From contig NZ_JABAIK010000012.1 of assembly GCF_012641465.1 (NCBI RefSeq), positions 1 through 64,000 on the forward strand: a stretch of DNA of 64,000 nucleotides, in the 5' to 3' direction. This DNA comes from Vibrio agarilyticus. Lineage in GTDB: Bacteria; Pseudomonadota; Gammaproteobacteria; Enterobacterales; Vibrionaceae. How positions within the stretch are numbered: position 1 is the stretch's first letter; each line of letters starts with the position of its first letter. The position numbers and the translations under genes were made by a program. This document shows, in pieces, positions 59,397-64,000 of the stretch. A model generated the notes under the pieces. It saw only the letters and a program-made list of their open reading frames with translations. It did not search any database and was not told the DNA's origin.

Positions 59397-60587
59397 TTGA
59401 ACGGAATAACAGCGACACTAACACGAGTGGGGGTGTTGGTCAGCGTGCTTTTAGCCTCAGTGCAAAGCTGGGCAAAATCAGATTACAACATGACCGAAGG
59501 GGTCACGGCGGTCAGTGCTGATGTGTATCAGCTTCATATGTTGATTTTCTATATTTGCTGCGGTATTGCCGCGATCGTTTTCGGCATTATGTTTTATTCG
59601 ATTTACAAACATCGTAAATCAAAAGGGGCTGTTGCGGCGCATTTTCACGAAAGTACAAAAGTCGAAGTGCTCTGGACCATTATTCCCGTGATCATTTTGA
59701 TCGCGATGGCGATTCCAGCGACCAAGACATTAATCGCCATGGAAGACACGTCTAAATCCGATTTAACGGTGAAAATTACGGGGTCTCAATGGAAGTGGCA
59801 TTACAGCTATTTCGGAGAAGACGTTGAATTTTTCAGTTTGTTATCAACCAGTCAAGCTGAGATAGACAACGAAGCGCCAAAGGGTGCGAACTATTTGCTC
59901 GAAGTTGACCAGCCTCTCGTCCTACCGATTAACCGCAAAGTGCGATTTTTAATGACGTCAGACGATGTGATTCACTCCTGGTGGGTGCCAGCGTTTGCGG
60001 TAAAGAAAGACACTATCCCTGGGTTTATTAACGAAGCTTGGACGCAAATTGATACTCCGGGAGTCTATCGAGGCCAATGCGCTGAGTTGTGTGGTCGAGC
60101 TCATGGCTTTATGCCGATTGTGGTTCACGCGATGGGAGAGCAAGAATTCGACACATGGTTGAATGACAAAAAAGCTGAGTTGGCCTTGATTCGTGCGCAA
60201 GAGCAAGCTGCTTTGGCGCAAGTGCTCTCTATCGATGACCTTATGACGCAGGGCGAGGATGTGTATATTGCGCGTTGCGCAGTCTGTCATCAGGCTAATG
60301 GGCAGGGTTTAGCTGGTGTGTTCCCTGCGATTAAAGACAGCCCTGTGGCCAAAGGCGATCTGGATTTGCACATATCAACCATTGTCAATGGCGTCTCCGG
60401 TACGGCAATGCAGGCCTTTTCTAATCAATTGAGTGAGCAGGAAATTGCCGCTGTGATCACCTATCAACGCAATGCGTGGGGTAATGATACGGGTGATATC
60501 GTGCAGGCATCAGATATCAATCAGTTTAAGGGCGCAGGGGAACAGAGCCCTAGCGCTGAGGATCAAAGCAAGGAGGCGGTGCAATGA
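59397..60587 (+). CDS. coxB: Cytochrome c oxidase subunit II with fused cytochrome c
   Basis: A 396-aa protein. Signal peptide (cut near SWA, 26), two transmembrane helices (about 45-67, 88-110), the CuA domain with GQCAELCGRAHGFMP (about 219-233) and H at DDVIHSWW, and a C-terminal cytochrome c domain with CAVCH (near 296). It accepts electrons from cytochrome c and passes them to subunit I. TTG is the likely start, as GAGGAG lies 7 bases upstream. It overlaps coxA by four bases. Confidence 0.93.
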   Translation: MNGITATLTRVGVLVSVLLASVQSWAKSDYNMTEGVTAVSADVYQLHMLIFYICCGIAAIVFGIMFYSIYKHRKSKGAVAAHFHESTKVEVLWTIIPVIILIAMAIPATKTLIAMEDTSKSDLTVKITGSQWKWHYSYFGEDVEFFSLLSTSQAEIDNEAPKGANYLLEVDQPLVLPINRKVRFLMTSDDVIHSWWVPAFAVKKDTIPGFINEAWTQIDTPGVYRGQCAELCGRAHGFMPIVVHAMGEQEFDTWLNDKKAELALIRAQEQAALAQVLSIDDLMTQGEDVYIARCAVCHQANGQGLAGVFPAIKDSPVAKGDLDLHISTIVNGVSGTAMQAFSNQLSEQEIAAVITYQRNAWGNDTGDIVQASDINQFKGAGEQSPSAEDQSKEAVQ

Positions 60588-62245
60588 GTGAGCCTGTTGA
60601 TAAACACATTAAATCAGCGCCGGTGGGGGATGGAGGACATCTCGGCATGCAGGGCGGTAACATGCAAAATACCGCAGTAGCGGATGATGTTCATGATGAC
60701 CACCATGCGCCTGCAGGTATCACGCGCTGGATTTTTTCAACCAGTCACAAAGATATTGGTACGCTCTATCTTTGGTTCAGTTTTGCCATGTTTCTCACTG
60801 GCGGCGCAATGGCGATGGTGATCCGCGCTGAGTTATTTGAGCCGGGACTGCAGCTGGTGGATCCGCAGTTTTTTAATCAAATGACAACCGTACATGGTCT
60901 TGTCATGGTGTTTGGGGCTGTGATGCCTGCGTTTACTGGGTTAGCGAACTGGATGATACCTTTGATGATTGGTGCACCAGACATGGCGCTACCTCGCATG
61001 AATAACCTCAGTTTTTGGATTCTACCATTTGCCTTCTTAATTCTGATTGGCTCTTTGTTCTTGCCAGGTGGTGGTCCAGATTTTGGCTGGACATTCTATG
61101 CTCCGCTCTCCACCACTTATGGGCCTGATAGTACCGCACTGTTTGTTTTTGCGGTTCATATTATGGGGATCAGCTCCATCATGGGAGCGATAAATGTCAT
61201 TGTCACCATAGTCAATATGCGAGCTCCTGGCATGACATGGTTCAAGTTGCCTTTGTTTGTTTGGACATGGCTTATCACCGCATTTTTGCTGATTGCGGTG
61301 ATGCCAGTATTGGCTGGCGCGGTCACTATGGTGCTCACAGATAAGTATTTTGGCACCAGTTTCTTTGACGCGGCAGGGGGCGGGGACCCCGTCATGTTCC
61401 AACACATCTTTTGGTTTTTTGGCCACCCAGAAGTGTACATCATGATTTTGCCTTCATTTGGCATTGTGTCGGCTATTATTCCCGCTTTCACTGGTAAAAA
61501 GCTGTTTGGTTATCACTCCATGGTGTATGCCACAGTGAGCATTGCACTGCTTTCATTCATTGTCTGGGCGCACCATATGTTTACGACAGGCATGCCAGTG
61601 TTTGCTGAGCTGTTTTTCATGTACGCGACGATGCTGATTGCCGTCCCAACAGGGGTAAAAGTGTTCAACTGGGTGGCAACCATGTGGCGAGGTTCAATGA
61701 CATTTGAAACACCGATGCTGTTCACTATCGCTTTCATTGTGTTGTTTACCATCGGAGGCTTCTCCGGGCTGATGCTCTCGATTGTCCCCGCCGATTTTCA
61801 ATACCATGACAGTTATTTTGTTGTGGCCCATTTTCATTATGTTTTGGTGTCTGGTGCGGTTTTTTCGATTATGGCCGCAGTTTATTACTGGTTACCCAAG
61901 TGGACCGGTCACATGTACGACAACCGCTTGAGCCAGTGGCATTTTTGGTGTTCGGTGATCTCCGTCAATGTGCTGTTTTTCCCTATGCACTTTTTAGGGT
62001 TGGCGGGTATGCCGCGACGGATCCCCGATTATGCGATTCAGTTTGCTGATATTAACCAAATAGTCTCGATTGGCGGCTTTGCGTTTGGGCTGTCGCAACT
62101 GATTTTCTTATGGGTTGTGATCAAATGTATTCGCGGTGGTGAGCCTGCGCCTGCGAAACCGTGGGAGCGAGCTGAAGGTTTGGAATGGACTGTACCGAGT
62201 CCAGCGCCGTACCACACATTTTCAACGCCACCTAAAATTGATTAG
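60584..62245 (+). CDS. coxA: Cytochrome c oxidase subunit I (aa3-type)
   Basis: A 553-aa membrane protein of twelve helices after an N-terminal hydrophilic stretch of about 45 residues. Haem and CuB ligands: TVHGL (about 103), GHPEVYIMILP with the His-Tyr crosslink pair, VWAHHMF and VVAHFHYVL. It reduces O2 to water and pumps protons. A strong AAGGAGG site is upstream, and its ATG overlaps the coxB stop. Confidence 0.95.
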   Translation: MSEPVDKHIKSAPVGDGGHLGMQGGNMQNTAVADDVHDDHHAPAGITRWIFSTSHKDIGTLYLWFSFAMFLTGGAMAMVIRAELFEPGLQLVDPQFFNQMTTVHGLVMVFGAVMPAFTGLANWMIPLMIGAPDMALPRMNNLSFWILPFAFLILIGSLFLPGGGPDFGWTFYAPLSTTYGPDSTALFVFAVHIMGISSIMGAINVIVTIVNMRAPGMTWFKLPLFVWTWLITAFLLIAVMPVLAGAVTMVLTDKYFGTSFFDAAGGGDPVMFQHIFWFFGHPEVYIMILPSFGIVSAIIPAFTGKKLFGYHSMVYATVSIALLSFIVWAHHMFTTGMPVFAELFFMYATMLIAVPTGVKVFNWVATMWRGSMTFETPMLFTIAFIVLFTIGGFSGLMLSIVPADFQYHDSYFVVAHFHYVLVSGAVFSIMAAVYYWLPKWTGHMYDNRLSQWHFWCSVISVNVLFFPMHFLGLAGMPRRIPDYAIQFADINQIVSIGGFAFGLSQLIFLWVVIKCIRGGEPAPAKPWERAEGLEWTVPSPAPYHTFSTPPKID

Positions 62246-62253
62246 GAGGCATT

Positions 62254-62841
62254 ATGGCGCAGCCAAAGGAACCAAACAGTAGTCACCAACATCGCAAACT
62301 CACGATTAAGTTGGTTTTGGCAACAGTGGCAATGTTTGGTTTTGGTTTTGCTCTTGTGCCGCTTTACGACGTTATGTGTGAGGCGCTTGGTATCAATGGT
62401 AAACCCAGTGATGTGGCGGCTGTTCAGCCTGTTGGCATGCATGCTGATATCACTCGAACAGTGCGGGTTGAGTTTCTGTCGCATGTCAATCCAGATATGC
62501 CATGGAGTTTTGAGCCTGCCACTGTAGTAATGGATGTGCATCCGGGCGAAGTCATTCAAACCGAATATCGAGCGCGCAATAACAGTGAACAGCGCATTAT
62601 TGGCCAAGCGGTGCCGTCAGTCTCGCCTGGAGAAGGGGCGGTTTATTTTAATAAAATTGAATGCTTTTGTTTTAACCATCAGCCGCTTGATGGAATGGCG
62701 AGTACGAGCATGCCATTGATCTTTTATATCGAGCCAGACATTCCAGACTCGATTCACACCTTGACGCTCTCTTATACGCTGTACAATTTTTCCGCCCTAC
62801 AGCGTCAAGAACCTTCATTGGCGGCCAAAAGGAGTGAGTAA
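62254..62841 (+). CDS. ctaG: Cytochrome c oxidase assembly protein CtaG/Cox11
   Basis: A 195-aa protein with one N-terminal transmembrane helix (about 18-38, ending VPLYDVMCEALGING) and a periplasmic immunoglobulin-like domain with the Cu(I) motif ECFCF (about 136-140). It delivers copper to CuB of subunit I. GGAGG is just before the ATG. It is one base from, and overlaps by TAATG, the coxC start. Confidence 0.93.
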   Translation: MAQPKEPNSSHQHRKLTIKLVLATVAMFGFGFALVPLYDVMCEALGINGKPSDVAAVQPVGMHADITRTVRVEFLSHVNPDMPWSFEPATVVMDVHPGEVIQTEYRARNNSEQRIIGQAVPSVSPGEGAVYFNKIECFCFNHQPLDGMASTSMPLIFYIEPDIPDSIHTLTLSYTLYNFSALQRQEPSLAAKRSE

Positions 62842-63725
62842 TGAGCTCAAATAATCAACCTTATTATGTGCCGGCGCAAAGCGCTTGGCCGATTGTCGGC
62901 GCATTTGGTCTGTTCATGGTGGCGGTAGGCGCAGGGCTGACGGTTCAAGGGCTACAAATGCCGGGCTTAACGGGGCCAATTGGACAGGTTTGCCTCGGTA
63001 TTGGCTTTGTCGTGGTGCTGTACATGTTGGCTGGATGGCTGCGCAATGTTATCGCGGAGTCGCTTTCTGGTAAGTATAGCGCGCAGATGACACGCTCATT
63101 TCAGCAAGGGATGAGTTGGTTTATTTTTTCGGAAGTTATGTTTTTCGGCGCATTTTTTGGTGCGTTATTTTATGCGCGTATGATTTCCGTTCCATGGCTT
63201 GGTGGCGCGAGTAATAACGTGATGACCAATGTGGTGCTCTGGCCTGATTTTGTCGCAGTCTGGCCGTTGGTTGAAACCCCAAATGGTGAATTGACCAGAG
63301 CAATGCCTTGGGAAGGCTTGCCACTGATGAATACAATCATTTTACTGCTCTCGTCAATTACGCTGCATTTTGCTCATGTGAGCTTAGAAAAAGATCGTCG
63401 CTTTGCGCTAATTGTATGGTTAGAGATCACCATTATTTTGGCAATCGCTTTTTTGTTCTACCAAGCTAAGGAGTATATCCACGCTTACGAAGAGTTAGGA
63501 TTAACCCTGCAATCAGGGGTTTATGGCAATACTTTCTTTATGCTCACTGGGTTTCACGGGCTTCATGTCTGTTTCGGGACAATCTTTTTAATCGCTTTGC
63601 TTTGGCGAATCGCTAAAGATCATTTTACGCCCAAAGAGCATTTTGCTTTTCAAGCAGGAAGTTGGTACTGGCATTTTGTCGACGTAGTTTGGTTGTCACT
63701 GTTTGTCTTTGTGTATGTGCTTTGA
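62841..63725 (+). CDS. coxC: Cytochrome c oxidase subunit III
   Basis: A 294-aa membrane protein of seven helices. SSIT-LHFAHVSLEKD, FFMLTGFHGLHVCFGTIFL and WYWHFVDVVWLSLFVFVYVL are the family signature. It stabilises subunits I and II. It is the last cox gene in the window; a family B repeat follows 26 bp after its stop. Confidence 0.95.
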   Translation: MSSNNQPYYVPAQSAWPIVGAFGLFMVAVGAGLTVQGLQMPGLTGPIGQVCLGIGFVVVLYMLAGWLRNVIAESLSGKYSAQMTRSFQQGMSWFIFSEVMFFGAFFGALFYARMISVPWLGGASNNVMTNVVLWPDFVAVWPLVETPNGELTRAMPWEGLPLMNTIILLLSSITLHFAHVSLEKDRRFALIVWLEITIILAIAFLFYQAKEYIHAYEELGLTLQSGVYGNTFFMLTGFHGLHVCFGTIFLIALLWRIAKDHFTPKEHFAFQAGSWYWHFVDVVWLSLFVFVYVL

Positions 63726-63751
63726 GAGTTCATGACGCCCGTTTGGCTATG

Positions 63752-63894
63752 TATACCCAAACAACTTAAAGATACAGGTAGGCGACAAGCGAGCAAAGCC
63801 TCTGAACATAGATGCGCTATGTGATGAGGTTGGTGAGTGCCCGTCCCTTCATTTTTTAAAGGAAAGCGCTGCAACTTCAAGTGGGACGGGTATA
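63752..63894. repeat. Short dispersed repeat (family B)
   Basis: A 143-bp copy: left end TATACCCAAACAACTTAAAG, right end CTTCAAGTGGGACGGGTATA. It carries an internal insert TTCATTTTTTAAAGGAAAG not seen in the 127-bp copies. Confidence 0.88.
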
Positions 63895-63912
63895 ACGGCT
63901 TAATGTCTTTGG

Positions 63913-64000
63913 TTACACCTGCACCGTTTTTAGTAAGGGCTGGGATTTGGCGTTATCCAACCACTGCCTAACGCGATAAGTAACAGCAGGACGACGATAA
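63913..64000 (-). CDS. Possible 3' end of a gene that continues beyond the window
   Basis: On the minus strand an open frame enters at the window edge and ends at TAA (63913-63915). The last residues read YRRPAVTYRVRQWLDNAKSQ, a plausible C-terminus (for example of a LysR-type protein), but 28 codons are too few to be sure. Confidence 0.3.
   Translation of the reverse strand, partial: YRRPAVTYRVRQWLDNAKSQPLLKTVQV

Noticed and set aside
1-64000. CRISPR arrays, tRNA or rRNA genes, prophage or insertion sequence
   Set aside because: The repeats are not regularly spaced, no tRNA-like clover leaf or rRNA segment was recognised, and no transposase, integrase or phage gene was seen.

Overview
The window looks like the chromosome of a marine gammaproteobacterium of the Vibrio group. 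The gene content is typical of Vibrionaceae (a full tad pilus locus, a DMSO-type reductase operon, an alginate-use cluster, an aa3-type cytochrome oxidase operon). The intergenic spaces are full of two families of dispersed palindromic repeats whose ends share the octamer TATACCCA. No rRNA, tRNA, CRISPR array, phage or insertion sequence was found.

Layout. 1-2.8 kb: an exonuclease and a CAP/CBS/nucleotidyltransferase protein. 3-33 kb: an alginate-use region. It holds two GntR/FCD regulators, a MATE exporter, a secreted PL7 lyase, two cytoplasmic PL17 oligoalginate lyases, kdgF-kdgK-eda, a TRAP transporter (dctP-dctQ-dctM), a second PL7 lyase, a KdgM-type porin and a lipoprotein carrying two PL7 domains. 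A DMSO-reductase block (TtrSR-like two-component system, dmsB-dmsC-dmsA, TorD/DmsD-type chaperone) sits inside this region at 7.6-15.1 kb. 33-40 kb: small conserved and hypothetical genes, a Tat-exported deiminase homologue with altered active-site residues, and a LysR regulator. 40.2-52.1 kb: a complete flp-tadV-rcpCAB-tadZABCDEFG-ompA locus. 52-59 kb: an SDR, an IclR regulator, a frameshifted NmrA-like gene, a COG0523 GTPase, RhlE helicase and a phosphohexomutase. 59.4-63.7 kb: coxB-coxA-ctaG-coxC.

How the genes fit together. PL7 lyases cut alginate outside the cell or at its surface. The porin and TRAP transporter would bring in oligomers and monomers. PL17 enzymes would finish depolymerisation in the cytoplasm, and KdgF, KdgK and Eda would take the product to pyruvate and glyceraldehyde 3-phosphate. 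No obvious DEH reductase is present, so one step must be encoded elsewhere or by an unrecognised gene. An 11-bp site related to TTGTATTACAA, which fits the FadR-subfamily GntR operator pattern TNGTNNNACNA, recurs in front of most alginate genes and probably marks the regulon of the two GntR proteins.

Most unusual signals: a candidate small RNA at about 24.04-24.16 kb with a C/U-rich, anti-Shine-Dalgarno-like loop; perfect palindromes that would hide the ribosome binding sites of the first alginate lyase and of dmsB; a TtrSR-like sensor pair next to DmsBCA rather than TtrBCA; and repeat elements of constant 282-bp length, plus related shorter ones, inserted inside operons and between genes and their terminators.
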